Origin: Nilaparvata lugens
Taxonomy: Eukaryota > Arthropoda > Insecta > Hemiptera > Delphacidae
Length of the DNA: 64,000 nucleotides
NCBI RefSeq assembly: GCF_014356525.2
Contig: NC_052507.1
Coordinates: forward strand, 36,568,269 to 36,632,268
Direction: 5' to 3'
This document shows, piece by piece, positions 13,431-25,384 of this stretch; position 1 is the first letter of the stretch, and each line of letters begins with the position of its first letter. Under the pieces are notes generated by a model. It was not told the DNA's origin. It ran no database searches and worked only from the letters and a program-made list of their open reading frames with translations. The translations under genes were made by a program, and so were the position numbers.

Positions 13431-14774
13431 CTTTCTGACATTACAAAAATTATATCACTACCCAAAATTATATACCCTTATGAATCATCTTTTTGATCAA
13501 CAGCATTTTCATGTTTAGAAATGAAGAATTGTCAGCTCCTTACAATTCAAATGATAAGTCTTACTCTTTAAAGTCGGTTCATTTCTCAAAACTCATTTTC
13601 AAATCACAAGGAAAGCAGGAATAGTGGATGCCTGGAGGTGGAGAAATAATATTTCAAGTAGAAAAAAGGATAAAAGAGGAGAGAGTATAAGATGGAGTTC
13701 AAGAAGAGGACGAAGTATGAGAGCATCAGAGAAATGAAGCAGTAGAGTAGTAGAGAAAATATATTTAATGAGCTTGGTAAAATGCCAACGGCTATAATAG
13801 GGCTAGAGTAGTGGCCTAGAGTAGGGTCAATTATAATTTGTTTGAGTTCCTTTTCTATCCTAATAATCCATTTTGCTTGCTCTGGTACAGGGGGAGCCCC
13901 TCCACCCCTCTTCACAATCCCTAACTCCTACATTTTCAAAATTGCGCGGATATTTGAGAGTCGCCTTCAGCTTGTCACGTTCGTCTCTAGCAAAACAAAA
14001 AAAAACTGAATGTAGAAGACGTTATTCAGTCAGTGATCCATACCAGACTGTTCTACACTGCATTGGTCACCCCACAGTGCAGCGAGCTGAATCTTTCCAT
14101 GAAATTGAACTCTTGAAATTTATGCTTCAAGTTGCATAATCTGCTCCAAGCTGCTGGTAAAAATAATGATATCCTTGATATAATGAATATTGATATAAAG
14201 GAGTGCACTTCAAAAGCTGTTATAGAGCTAGTTATTGAGAACGTGATTATGCTCTATGAAGTGAAAATTATATTTTTTATCCGTTGTGCTCGAGCTCCTA
14301 AACTAATACCACAGAAACTACACTTGGAGAGAATTGGACTTATGCCATTGAGTGGAATTGGGTGGCAATTAGAGTGAATTTATTCTCGGACATATTCAAA
14401 AATGACTTTCTTTCTTGAAGCATAGTGTGATAGTATGCTCTAAAATTGATATACAGAATGAAATATTGGAGTTCTTCACTCAATATTATCAACTTGATGA
14501 CAATTAATAAATAATAAAACCATAATCTTGAACACTTATCTATCAATATGATTTTGAAGAAAAGTTTTGTTTCCACATCATCATTTTTGGTTGGATGAAC
14601 CATTTAAGTTGAAATAGTTGAAGTTTAAGATTAATCTTGAATTGAAGCAATAATACATGAAAATGAGAATATATATCAGCAAGTTAAGGCTCATTATTAT
14701 GTAGTGATTAATACAGTATTTCAAAAAAGAAACACAAGCTTGAATTTTGAACAACACTTATGGAGTGAAAATTC
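13431..14774. other. Unassigned sequence
   Basis: This contains a short purine-rich run at 13,610-13,750. Plus-strand open frames at 13,873-14,139 and 14,132-14,377 are not supported by any domain or by clear splice sites. No gene is called. Confidence 0.35.
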
Positions 14775-15870
14775 ACTTACATTGGTAGTGACGATCGTTT
14801 CGACCTGTTGTTGGTCATCATCAGACAGTCCGAGAATACGCAACAAAGAAACACAAGATTTGATGTTCCATACTTCGATTATCCGCGTTAAATCCGCGTT
14901 AGATAGGGCTGTTACAAATGAAGATTGTGTACAATGATCAGAAGCTGAGATTTGTGAGCGCAGATTTGGAACTGACCCAGCATTGAATTGAAATTCTGGA
15001 ACACGAACCAAGATAGGATGATTTACGCTGTGCTAGTCACCTTCCAGTTCGAATGATACATAGCAACAGCATTGTCAACTATCAAGAGACGAAATTCATC
15101 AAACCAGAGATGAATGCAATCGATTCAAAAGATTTACCATTTTTATAATAATTGCTTTCAAAAGTTGCCAAGTGGAGTCTAATTGAAGGCGATTCCAATT
15201 TGATTCTTATTCTCATGTATTGTTGTTTTAATTCAAGATTAATAGCTTGAATGCCAATTCCTCGCTTGGAAAATTGATTTGACAACTCATCCGAATTTTT
15301 CAAAAATCCAACAACTCAGTACTCACAAAATTGGTCCAAAGAGGTTTGCTAGTTATTACAAAGAAATTTACGTTGAATTTCTTCATAAAATTCGAACGAA
15401 ACACTTGATTGGGACTACAATTTTCCTTAACGGAATAAACTGCTTCCAAGTACATCGAATAATTATATCCACCCAACTCTTGAATTCCTGGAAAAAACCA
15501 TTATCTCAAAATGTTTGCATTGCTTTCAATCACATGAACCATTTGTGACATTTCCCAAACAGTTGATCTCTTTCCATCGTCGGTTATCTAAGTTGATGAA
15601 ATTGGAGGCTTATCTGATATGAAACAATGGATAGAATATTCAATTCCTAGTTTGAGCTGATAATATTCCATGTGCTTGACTTAACACACCTGGTAATATG
15701 ATAGGACCCTGTGCTACGTAACAGTTTTGTGTTTTGTTGGTATATTTACGTATTCGTGGTGTATAATAACGTTTTAAACACGCGAACACTTCACTTGGGT
15801 TGTTATTAAGGATGTTATCAAAACGCTTATAGGGTGATAGGGCGATCATATTATAGGCGCAGCTATTATT
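14775..15870 (-). pseudogene. Possible broken coding relic, unknown origin
   Basis: On the minus strand a chain of long open blocks covers almost the whole interval while switching frame. It runs 15,640-15,870 (about 75 codons, including ALSPYKRFDNIL), then about 15,515-15,300 (including YNYSMYLEAVYSV), then 15,082-15,303, then about 15,010-14,780 (ending DDDQQQVETIV before an AATGTAAGT donor-like sequence). Gaps between blocks are one or a few bases, so a gene with several frameshifts and stops is one reading. No domain was recognised. Chance is a serious alternative, because in DNA this AT-rich many 60-90 codon frames arise at random. A host pseudogene or an endogenous viral relic are both possible. 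Confidence 0.25.
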
Positions 15871-15879
15871 TTCTCTTTC

Positions 15880-16720
15880 CCGTTGCCACGCTTTCGTTCA
15901 TTGTGATTCTTTTGTGATTTTCTCTGTTTCTAGCTTTCCCACTTCCATTCCAATAATTTTCCGCTCTTCCTTGTCCATGCAGCTCTTGATTCACCCTTCT
16001 CATTCTTCTCTCTCTCTTACCTGATTTTGCATTCTCCTGTATTTTTACCATTCATCGATACAGCATTCATTCATGCATTGTTTTCAGAAGCTCTATCTTC
16101 TTATTCCTCCTCTTACTTGAAATTCCACCCTTTAAACTCCTCCCTCAATATTCGCCTCACTTCTCCCTTTTCTCGTGGTCTTCTGTTTTATATTATTCAT
16201 CTCAAATTCTTATCCAATAACTTTCTCTTCTGTCTCTTCCTCACCTATTTTCCCTTAGAAAACTCTTCTTACTTTCTATCATTCAATTCCTTTTACATCT
16301 TATTCATGCTTTTCTCGCGTACTATTCTTGGCCCAATTTCTACTCTTCTCCTCATGGAACACTATTCTCTTTCACTAAAGCACTCTTTGCCCTCATACAC
16401 CCTATTTTCATATTTCTCATATTACTACTTCTAGTTCACTCTCGATTTAACTGCCAACTCAATCCGCTATTTCTCATTTATCCTTCCCTCTACAATCTCT
16501 CTCTTCCACCTCCGTAATCGCTCTCTCACTCTCCCGCTTCCACAACCTTTCATTCACCACTTCCCATCCTCATTATTGGTAAATCAACTCTCTCTCCCTC
16601 TCACTCGCTTTTTATCAATCTTACTCATTATCTCTCACACCTCCCTCTCTAGCCTTACGACTTTCTCTCTCCTCCCTCAATTTTCCTCTCTCTTCACGAC
16701 TTCCCTTCGCTTTTAGCATC
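15880..16720. other. Pyrimidine-rich block
   Basis: About 840 bp of C/T-rich plus strand is densest from 16,440 to 16,700 (CTCTCTCCCTC-type words). The 135-codon plus-strand frame at 16,027-16,434 is Ser/Phe/Leu-rich and is treated as compositional. Confidence 0.6.
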
Positions 16721-17034
16721 GTGTCGCCCCATCGTTTCGCGTGTTGAGAATGTCATGTTATTGGAATATGCACGAATATGTTATTTCCATGTAATATGTA
16801 TGATGTGACGTGAGGTTTATCACTCTTGGACTAAAACAAGCTGGTCAGTTGCAGAAAAAAACGAAGGTGCAATGTTATGCTAAGCTTGCTGCTGGTGACG
16901 TGCTTTCATTTACATGTGCTCGTATATCATTCATTTATTGCCTGGAGGTGGAGGAATGGAGAGGTGAGTTGAGGCCTGGTTTCCCGCTCTTTTTTGAAAG
17001 CAGTTCGATGTTGAGCTGCAGGTAATATCCGGTA

Positions 17035-17105
17035 CCTTGAGTGGCGCGCGCCATAAGCGATAAGACCTCGCGCGATTATCGCGTCGCCAATCTTGAATGT
17101 TGTTG
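17035..17105. promoter_or_regulatory. CpG-dense patch, possible promoter or 5' exon region
   Basis: Within otherwise AT-rich DNA this short patch is rich in CpG (GGCGCGCGCC, CTCGCGCGATTATCGCG). A donor-like GCTGCAGGTAATAT lies just upstream at about 17,019. CpG retention can mark unmethylated promoters or 5' exons. No start codon, TATA box or exon could be tied to it, so the call is tentative. Confidence 0.2.
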
Positions 17106-17950
17106 ACTCGGTGCCATTGAAAAGAGTCAGCTGCAGTTGCATATTGTGTCACTCTTTCAATCAGATATTGAAATACGGCTGCATGTTGTGTGTTTCCATG
17201 TGAAACTAACCTAGTGTACAGACTGATCACATCGGTTTTATTGTTCATAATGTGATAGAGTTGTGCAAGTTGGATTTAACTGGTAGTGTTTTTTAAATCA
17301 TTTCCACCAATCTATGATAGTGAGAGTATGTGTTGATTCATTCTGATATTCCTTCATTGAATATAAACATAGATGTTATCACTTTGTTTTTGGATTCATT
17401 TGTTCATGTTAGTAAGTTGACATTCATTGTTGACATAATCCATATCCATCAGGTCACTCCTTATTGGGCGATTCGAATTTCTTCCATCACGTTTGTTCGG
17501 TCTCATGATTCTATAACACAATCATTACTTCATGATTCTCAGTGTCACGTTTCTTATGATATTTATAAGAATCATCGAACTGTAGTTCCCCAGATCCGCA
17601 GTTATATCAAATTAGACCAATGTACAAACTTGTCCATACAGTACTATAAACATGACAAGAAAGAGCATGTAATTTTTTCAGAGTAATATCACATTATGCC
17701 TGGGAATGTCCATTAGTAATTTTCAGATATCGATAACCACGAGAATAATAATAATAATAATAATAATAAATGAATTTATTTCCTTTGAATAAATACAAAT
17801 AAGCAATTGAAACATAAAAAGTACAAAATATCTAAAATACAATAGAATGAGTCTATGAGAAAAATATGGAATTTAATTCTATTGGAAATTAAATCATATG
17901 TGGAATATCTTATCATGATAATAATAATTATAGTCTATATAAATAAAAAT
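17106..17950. other. Unassigned sequence with (AAT)n run
   Basis: No gene was recognised. An (AAT)n microsatellite lies at about 17,746-17,769. Confidence 0.4.
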
Positions 17951-18574
17951 CTGGTGTGGCGCACTCACACAACTTTCCTTGCCATTATGAAAATTGATCG
18001 CCTGACGCTAGTGTTCCCGCGCATCTCAAAGACTTGAGCCAGCCAGTGACAGGGCAATAACCCTGGAGACACACATGAGGTCTGCTATGTCTTCATAGTG
18101 AATGATTTAATAGAATCAACAATAATTTGCAATTGAATGATCACATTTTCTCGAATTTAAAGCTTATTTTCAATTTTAGGTGAAAATGTTACTGAACATT
18201 AATTGTAGAAATTTTCATGCTCAATCTACTCCACTCGATTATTTTTGTTTCAATTGTATCTGAAGCCTGATAATTGGGAATCTATCTGCATTGATGGGGC
18301 GGAGCTCCTGAAATTTTTACAGATATGGGACTTGTGGCAGTTGCTAGAGCTTATCGATGACTATTTTAGGTATGAATTTGATAAAAATCGTTGGAGCCGT
18401 TTCCGAGAAAATCACGAAAAACCCTGTTTTTGACAACATTTTCGCCATTTTAGCCGCCATCTTGAATTGCATTTGATCGAAATTGTTCGTATCGGATCCT
18501 TATAGTGAAAGGACCTTAAGTTCCAAATTTCAAGTCATTCCGTTAATTGGGAGATGAGATATCGTGAACACAGA

Positions 18575-18606
<32 letters not shown>

Positions 18607-18748
18607 TACAGATCAATACCCATAAACCACTTTTTTGGACTCAGGGGACCTTGAAACGTATAGAAATTAAGAAATTGGGGTACCTTAATTTTTTTTCGGA
18701 AAGCAATACTTTCCTTACCTATGGTAATAGGGCAAGGAAAGTAAAAAT
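17951..18748 (+). mobile_element. Non-autonomous repeat family A, copy 1 (about 0.8 kb)
   Basis: It starts CTGGTGTGGCGCACTCAC and ends in GGGCAAGGAAAGTAAAAAT. ACTTTCCTTGC near the left end and GCAAGGAAAGT near the right end are inverted complements. A second copy at 21,263-22,324 shares both ends and the internal GTTTTCGAGAAA-like and GGACCTTAAGTT segments. A (CA)n run (18,577-18,610) lies at the same relative position in both copies, so it is part of the element. There is no coding capacity. A/T-rich words flank both ends, so a target-site duplication cannot be separated from the element. The transposon superfamily is unknown. Confidence 0.75.
18577..18610 (+). repeat. (CA)n microsatellite inside repeat A copy 1
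   Basis: A run of ACACAC about 34 bp long occupies the same place as the longer CACATA-type run in copy 2. Confidence 0.9.
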
Positions 18749-20639
18749 CAAGCCTCAAATTTTGACGTTCAATAACTTTTTTATGTGTACACCGAATTTG
18801 ATGATTTTTTTTAGTTATGTTCGTTATGTTCAGGACCAGGCTTATGGCCTATTAAATTTATAATCCTACTTCAGGACTCTTCCCTACGATCCTTCAAAGT
18901 TCACATGTTATCCTTAAGGGAGAAAATTTGTGATATGGCCACACACAGAAATAAAAATCAGCAGTTTTAATCATTGCGTCATCCAACAGCCGTCGATAGA
19001 TAGTAGAAGAAGAGTGTGTGCTGCTCCATAACTACTCATGTATTTCATTCTAAACGCCCAGACTAAAAATAAATGACTGTTTTGTGTGTAACCATCCAGC
19101 AGTGCGGCCTCAGGATAAAGGCATTGCTTTGTTTCGAATAATTTCTTTGTTTTGAATAATTGGATAATTATATTTATAAATGAAATCAATCAAAATCCCC
19201 CGAAGCCATTTACTTATTCAAATATAAGTTACTCATTCAGTTACATTCATATTAGTTACAGTTATTACATATTTTAGTTATTAGTCACATATCTTCAGCT
19301 ACTTATTCGGACTTATTATTAATCGATCTTTTTCAATACCTTATTCACCGAGAATGTTAATAGGCCTATTTCTAATTCTTCAAGATTTCAGTAGCTCAAG
19401 TTTTTATTTGGACCCTTGCGGAGCACGAGTTACCTTCAAGTTTTTAAAAAAAGTTGGTATTTGAAGTTATTATTGATAAAAGTAATCAATTTTGTGTCAT
19501 TGATTTCTATGGAAAACCTCGATTCTCCAATTATAATTCCGACATAAGTTTTCATCGTCACTCACCAATTATTTAAAAAGTTTGTGAAGCAATTCATTTT
19601 TCAGCTATTTTCCAAGGTCATACATTATATTTTTTTCATATTAGTGTTAAATTCCCTGCATGTTTTGAGTAAGTGGAAGGAGTGGACGGGGGAGCACATG
19701 TGATTTATGCGAAAATATAGCATAGCTTAAACTACACGTCGATTAATGATATGCGTGATCAATTAATTTGTCAGTTATGATTTTATCGTACACGCACATG
19801 GAAGAGTATGCTTAACTGATTATTTGGTCAATAAAAAATAATAGGTTGGCCTGGATTTGAGGATTGTAAGTATGGGTTATAGAGTTTGAGGTGTGCATCA
19901 AGCTGAAGTTTGTCATGAGATTTGGAGGTACGAAGTTCGCCGCGCCAGCTAGTAATAATAATAATTTCTCTGATTGCCAATGAATTGCAACCAGAGGAGT
20001 TTATTGACAAAACATAATTATACATAATTGTTATACATACAAAATTGCTAATACTAAACTTAGTTATAATTATGATACCCCACTAAAATAATATGTGTCG
20101 GGGTAATCATAATATTCTTTTCTAAAACAAAAATTATGGATAGCATAAATTATGACGTTTTTTTCTGTAATTTCATAGCTCGATTTGAAATCACCATGAC
20201 ATTCCCAGACAGTATTAGGGTGAGAAACTGTGAAATACCTTTGAACCGCCTTTCTTTGTGATTCTATTCTTTTGAATACGTCAGGAGATTACAAAATGAT
20301 GAATATATTTTCAATCCAATGTCAATGATCCAACCTTTATCTTTGAGAATTCTCCTGCCAACATTGTTTCAATACCTTTTCGGCCAGTTACATTTCCGAA
20401 ATCTATAGATGTCTTTCGAAATTCGGCATGAGCCGCCACTAAATCTAGCAGCTGGTCGGTTTCTCAAGAGGAGAAGCGAACAAGGTGATTTACAGGACCA
20501 ATTTACCGGAAAGCCAGTCGTATTTCGACTGGAAGAAAAGCTAACGCTAACGCAAGGACAGAAAAGCGTCGTCTTGGGGTAAAACTACGACTTAATTCTG
20601 CGACTATTTCCTTCCAACGTTATTGTTGAGGGTGTAATT
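18749..20639. other. Unassigned sequence with one short repeat
   Basis: No gene was recognised. It contains repeat family B copy 2 and a small perfect hairpin, CCAGTCG-TATTT-CGACTGG, at about 20,514-20,532. Confidence 0.4.
19360..19440 (+). repeat. Dispersed repeat family B, copy 2 (partial)
   Basis: TTCAAGATTTCAGTAGCTC followed by GGACCCTTGCGGAGCACGAG matches the right half of the copy at 1,354-1,520, including the GGAGCACG(G/A)GTTACC end. The left part present in copy 1 is missing or too diverged to see. Confidence 0.6.
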
Positions 20640-21262
20640 TGATGGCAGAGGGGGGGAGAAGATGTCTACGTGGGAGGCGAATATAAGGTTGGAGATGGGA
20701 TGTGGGGGGATTCGTAAAAAGGGAGAAAAGGAAATGGAAGTTTCAAAGGATAACGCAGGAGACAAAGGATAGAAGTCGAACTATTTAGAGAGGAGAATAA
20801 TGATGATAATAGTAAGAAGAAGAAGTAGAATTTATAACAAAGCTGATGAAGAAGAAAGGAGGAGTAGAAGTAAAGGGGCGTTACGGGTAGGAAAATTTGG
20901 AAAGAGTGCGGAAGGACGATCATAAGGAGAGGAATATGAATTAAAAAGAGGTGGGACGATACACAGAAAAGTGGATAAATGAGAAACAAAAGAGAATGAG
21001 GTGGCTAAAGTAACACAAATTGAAGGAGGAAGGAATTTATAAAGAGGAGTATCAAATCTGTCATGAGAACGGGAATTATTTAAAGTCGGGAATAGGTGAT
21101 TGCGAGTGGAAGTAAACGTTAGGAAGGAGGAGGAATCCGTAAGAGATAAGAAAAAGAGAAAAGGGGAATGAACTGACAAATCAAAGGAGACTATTGGACA
21201 GAGAATTGGGTTGAAGCATTGGTGGAAGAAGTTTGTTAAACAAAGATGACAGAAGAAAAAAT
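20640..21262. other. Purine-rich block, left part, interrupted by repeat A
   Basis: GA-rich plus strand runs up to the left end of repeat A copy 2. Similar purine-rich sequence resumes on the other side (22,325-22,560). This suggests that the repeat inserted into a pre-existing purine block. Confidence 0.6.
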
Positions 21263-21556
21263 CTGGTGTGGCGCACTCACACAACTTTCCTTGCTCATTG
21301 AACTGTAAGCCCCATTCTTAAAGGAGAATAATTTACGATTATCGTTGCTGACGATTGGCAGCAACATATTTGTAACTACGATCAGACTACTGTAAAATAT
21401 GTGTATATATAATTGTTTTCAGAGTACTTTTTACTTTGTGTAAATTGTGAAATTCGATTATTTTCTTAAAAGTCATCAAAACAGCTGTTTTACAGATGAA
21501 ATATCTCGACTATGTGTTCTTTTTATGAACTGCTCTACCTACTGCTCGTGTACCCC

Positions 21557-21993
21557 CCATTAGTTTCCCAGGGAGGAGACTCATGCCAGTTGATAGAGCT
21601 GATAAATAACTATACAGGGTATGATTTTGAAAAAAATCGGTCTAGTCATTCCTGAGAGAATCGTGAAAAACATGGGTTTTTAGTAATTATCCGCCATTTT
21701 CCTCAAGGATATTACGGAGCTCCTGCAATTTTCCCAGAAATGAGACCATGGTATAAATTTGAAGAAAATCGTTAGAGCCGTTTTCGAGAAAACCGTGAAA
21801 AACATGGCTTTTTAGTGATTATCCGCCATTTTTCTCAAGAATATTACGGAGCTCCTGCAATTTTCCCAGAAATGAGACTCATGGCAGTTGATAGGGCTCA
21901 TAAATAGCTATCCATGGTATAGATTTGAAAAAAATCGTTAAGCCGTTTACGAGAAAACCGTGAGAAACATGGGTTTTTAGTAATTATCCGCCA
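21557..21993 (+). repeat. Internal tandem repeat of repeat A copy 2 (about 130-165 bp units)
   Basis: ATTATCCGCCATTTT recurs at about 21,687, 21,819 and 21,983. TATTACGGAGCTCCTGCAAT and GAGAAAACCGTGA occur in successive units. The shorter spacing of the first pair reflects loss of about 32 bp around GGCAGTTGATAGGGCTCAT. Copy 1 has a single unit. Confidence 0.75.
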
Positions 21994-22112
21994 TTTTTTC
22001 CGCCATCTTGAATTTTATTGAATTTCTTACTGTCGGATCCTCATGGTATAAGGACCTTAAGTTTGAAATTTCAAGTCAATCGGTTAATTAGGAATGGAGT
22101 TATCGTGTTCAC

Positions 22113-22189
22113 AGACATACACACAATCATACCCACACACACATACACACATACACACATACCCACATACACACATACACACACACAGA
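22113..22189 (+). repeat. CACATA/CA-rich microsatellite inside repeat A copy 2
   Basis: Alternating ACACAC and CACATA units form an imperfect run of about 75 bp at the position of the (CA)n in copy 1. Confidence 0.85.
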
Positions 22190-22324
22190 CCAACTCCCAA
22201 AAATCATGTGTTTGGACTCAGGGGACCTTGAAACGTAAAGAAAACTTGAAATTAGGGTACCTTAATTTTTTTTGGAAAGCAATACTTTCCTTACCTATGG
22301 TAATAGGGCAAGGAAAGTAAAAAT

Positions 22325-24659
22325 GTATGGAAAAGAGTAGAAAAGAGAAAACTGAGGAGAATGAAGGAGTTCAAATGAAAGTAGAACAAAAAGCCAGAAC
22401 AAGGATTCAGTTCGCTTGTACGGCAAACAAGAAGCACGGTGTACTAAGAGAAAGAGAGAAGCTTGGTTCTGCTGAATGATTTGATAAGATGGAGTGGTGG
22501 GGGGGGGTTTTGTGGGTACAGTTTGAATGGAGCAGCAGATTCGAATGAAGAGAAGAGAGATGCAATCGATATCCACGCGACTGTGTCCAAACAAAGCCAG
22601 CCAGCCAGCCCTGTTTGACACCGGCTGGTGGCTCAACTTAATTCACAAACGAAAACTAGATACTTCTTGCGAAACTTCTGTTGTTATTCTCTATTCCCCA
22701 TCAAAAAGAAAAAATTTCTTCCCAATTTTTTTGTATAAACATTGTCAATTTCCATCAATCCCTCATCTTACCAATAGTGTTGTTATTTTTCAAGTGTGTG
22801 ACAAATATGTGAGTGTGGTGCTCAGAAGGTATTGTTACAGCTTTGTTTGTTCTAACCGGCTTCTCATTTCTAGAAAGTTTTTTTAAATTTTATATTGCAT
22901 TCCGACTTGAATCCTATCAAATAAATGTTGATTGTTACCAATTCAATTCAATTCAATTTATTTTCATCAAAAAATACATCAATAAAACATTTACATCTCA
23001 ATTCAATAACAAATATTTCCATCTCATACTAAACGACAAAACAGAACTGCACCATGTGAAACGAACTGTTTGAAAAACACAGTTTTATTTTTGTAAAATC
23101 TACATCAATTAGATTTATCAAATTCACCAACAGAGCTGCAGTTTTGTGTTGGATGGAAGCAAAACATTTACAGTTGTACTGTAAAAGTGTGTACAAGTAT
23201 GCGAGTGTGTATTTGAGATAAATGCGTGATTTCCAACTATTGAAAATTTCTACAAGAACATGCATATTTAACACATTCTATCATTGATAATACCTTATAT
23301 GGCTGGTGAAAAGAAAATGTATGATAGTTAAGGGGATATTAATTTTCAAAGTGATTATTTAATTATGAATTAGGATTATTTTGGATGAATTTATATCATG
23401 AGTGGTTCATTATCAACACTCTTGAATAAATTCATGAATGTCCGAATTCAAGTAGTATGAATGTAAGTGATTTGAATCATATGAAAGCCCGGAAGAAGAA
23501 AAATGGTACACGAAACGATATTGAATTGAATGCCGTGTATATTGTAACGGCAAATTGAGAAAGAGAATGATGAAGCAACTAACGACTAGAGCAACATGTT
23601 GCCACCAATTATCATACATTGGTTGCCGCTATCTGAATTGCTCTCGTGTTGCACAATGAATTATTGATCAAAAGCAATCCCACCATCTCATGTAGTTGTT
23701 ATTCGCTCACGTTGTAGACAATTCGTTGTTTTGATGTATTGAGTGAGCCTCTAATCTTCAATCAGAGGTTAAATCCCACGAATGAATAACTAATGTTTAT
23801 TTTTCAATGTTTCATATTTCATATCATTTAATTCACCAACAAAATTTCATGTAGCATCCTACTTATAGTCCAGTTAATAAATGCTCAAAAAAGTCTATAG
23901 AAGGGAAGTTTGCAGGAACAATTTTCTGACCCCGCAGTCCTGTTTAGGGTAGTAAGGAGGTAAACATATCAAGTGTGAAATCTCCAGTTATGCAACAATA
24001 GACCAATAGTTGACAGAGGAATTTTGAAGGAATGTTTAGAACAAACTTTTCGACTCTGCAACTTTAATAGTTGGGAGGTAAGCATATCAAAAGTCTTCAT
24101 TCCTACCCATTGTGCTGGAGGAATGAGGGTGGTTTAAAAGTTGCATCTTTCAATGTTCTGATAACACGCTGTAATGTTATATCTTTTATATCTTGAGAAG
24201 AAGATTCGCTCAACTGACATGACTGACAATTCAAAAATTGTTGTTCTGTGCAGCTATATGATATTCCCAACAGTATTAATGATATTTGCTCTTAAAAGAG
24301 TGATATTGTTAAAACTACAAGTTTCCATCCAATTTTTTGCTCTATCAGGACTTATAAAACGTCAACAATTCATCGTAAAAATAAATGTTTATTATAGATT
24401 AGTGATTTATCTTCAATCTGATGTAGAAAATCATTAAACTGCTTTTTCTTCTCAATAGATGCTAGAGCTAGAATAACATTGTTAATGAATCGACACAGTA
24501 TTCACTCTTTTCACCCCTCCAGCAGTCGTTTTTCATCCAAAATCAGAACGATAAAATTACATTTGAGAGTAAGCATGTCAGAACAACGAATCTGGACATT
24601 GACGGTGCAAATTATTATCTCTAATCAGACACAAATGACGACTGAAACAAGGTTTCTTG
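22325..24659. other. Purine block remainder, then unassigned sequence
   Basis: 22,325-22,560 is purine-rich and looks like the continuation of the block left of repeat A. A (CCAG)n run lies near 22,597. The rest holds no recognised gene or repeat. Confidence 0.4.
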
Positions 24660-25340
24660 TACATGCAACCGATGTACTGTTCCATCATTCCATCCCATAT
24701 TCTCCCACTCACTTTCGACCTAGCTCTCTCTCTGTTACTCTGGTGTCTTTCTCGCAAATTGAAGTCGCATTTCACATATCTCTCTCTCTCTTTTTTTCTA
24801 CCTCTCAGAGGCTGAACCTCTTTCTCTCTGGTACTATTTTTCGTTTTATATTAATATTTAGCTTTTGTTACCCTCTCTATATTCTTCATCTCTCACTCAC
24901 TCTCTCTTTCTCTCCCTCTTCATTTTCTTCCTCACGTGAGTGAGGATGTGATCGATTCGTCCCCAGAGAAGAAGAGCAATTGATACAGTAGTGTATCTCG
25001 CAACTAGCGAATGAGTAGAATCGCTTTCTCCATCTTTCCCCAATAGTTTTTCCCTCTCTTTTTTCCTCTTCTCCTCCTTTTACTTATTCTCGTCCTCCTT
25101 CTTTTTCACCTCATGCTACTCATCAGCTCTCTCCCACTTATTTCCTCTCATTCTCATCCTGTTCCTTCTCATTTTTATTCTCTTACTTACCCTCAACCCT
25201 CTCATTCCCAGAAATTATTTGCCTTTTTATTCTCCTTCTCCACCTTTGCTATGCTTTATACGTAAGTTATTATTCTCTTCTTTCTCATCCTCATCTTTGT
25301 CCTACCCCTCCTTCTCCACTAGCTTTTCTATCTCTTTCAC
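24660..25340. other. Pyrimidine-rich block (left half of a mirror pair)
   Basis: C/T-rich plus strand (CTCTCTCTCTTTTTTTC-type words) is followed within about 50 bp by a purine-rich block. The pair therefore has opposite strand asymmetry around a centre near 25,370. Confidence 0.6.
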
Positions 25341-25384
25341 GTAGACAAATTTTGTATCTACACTGGCGTTGGGACCCAGTATCA

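Larger units (their letters stand above)
21263..22324 (+). mobile_element. Non-autonomous repeat family A, copy 2 (about 1.06 kb)
   Basis: It has the same ends as the 17,951-18,748 copy (CTGGTGTGGCGCACTCAC at left, GGCAAGGAAAGTAAAAAT at right). It is about 260 bp longer, largely because an internal segment is tandemly repeated (21,557-21,993). It shares with copy 1 the order of a GTTATCGTG-like stretch, a CA-rich microsatellite, GGACTCAGGGGACCTTGAAA and TTACCTATGGTAATAGGG. No open frame of significance was seen. It interrupts a purine-rich block. Confidence 0.75.

Noticed and set aside
14132..14377. 81-codon plus-strand frame
   Set aside because: It looked coding-like by residue composition, but frames of this length are expected by chance in this window. 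A link to the frame ending at 14,139 would need an unsupported join.
16027..16434. 135-codon Ser/Phe/Leu-rich open frame
   Set aside because: It sits in a pyrimidine-rich block. Composition explains both length and residues, and there is no convincing membrane-protein pattern beyond hydrophobic bias.
17951..22324. Repeat A considered as a Helitron
   Set aside because: A 3' hairpin (GGAAAG...CTTTCC) exists, but there is no CTRR end and the terminal inverted complements do not fit the canonical Helitron structure.
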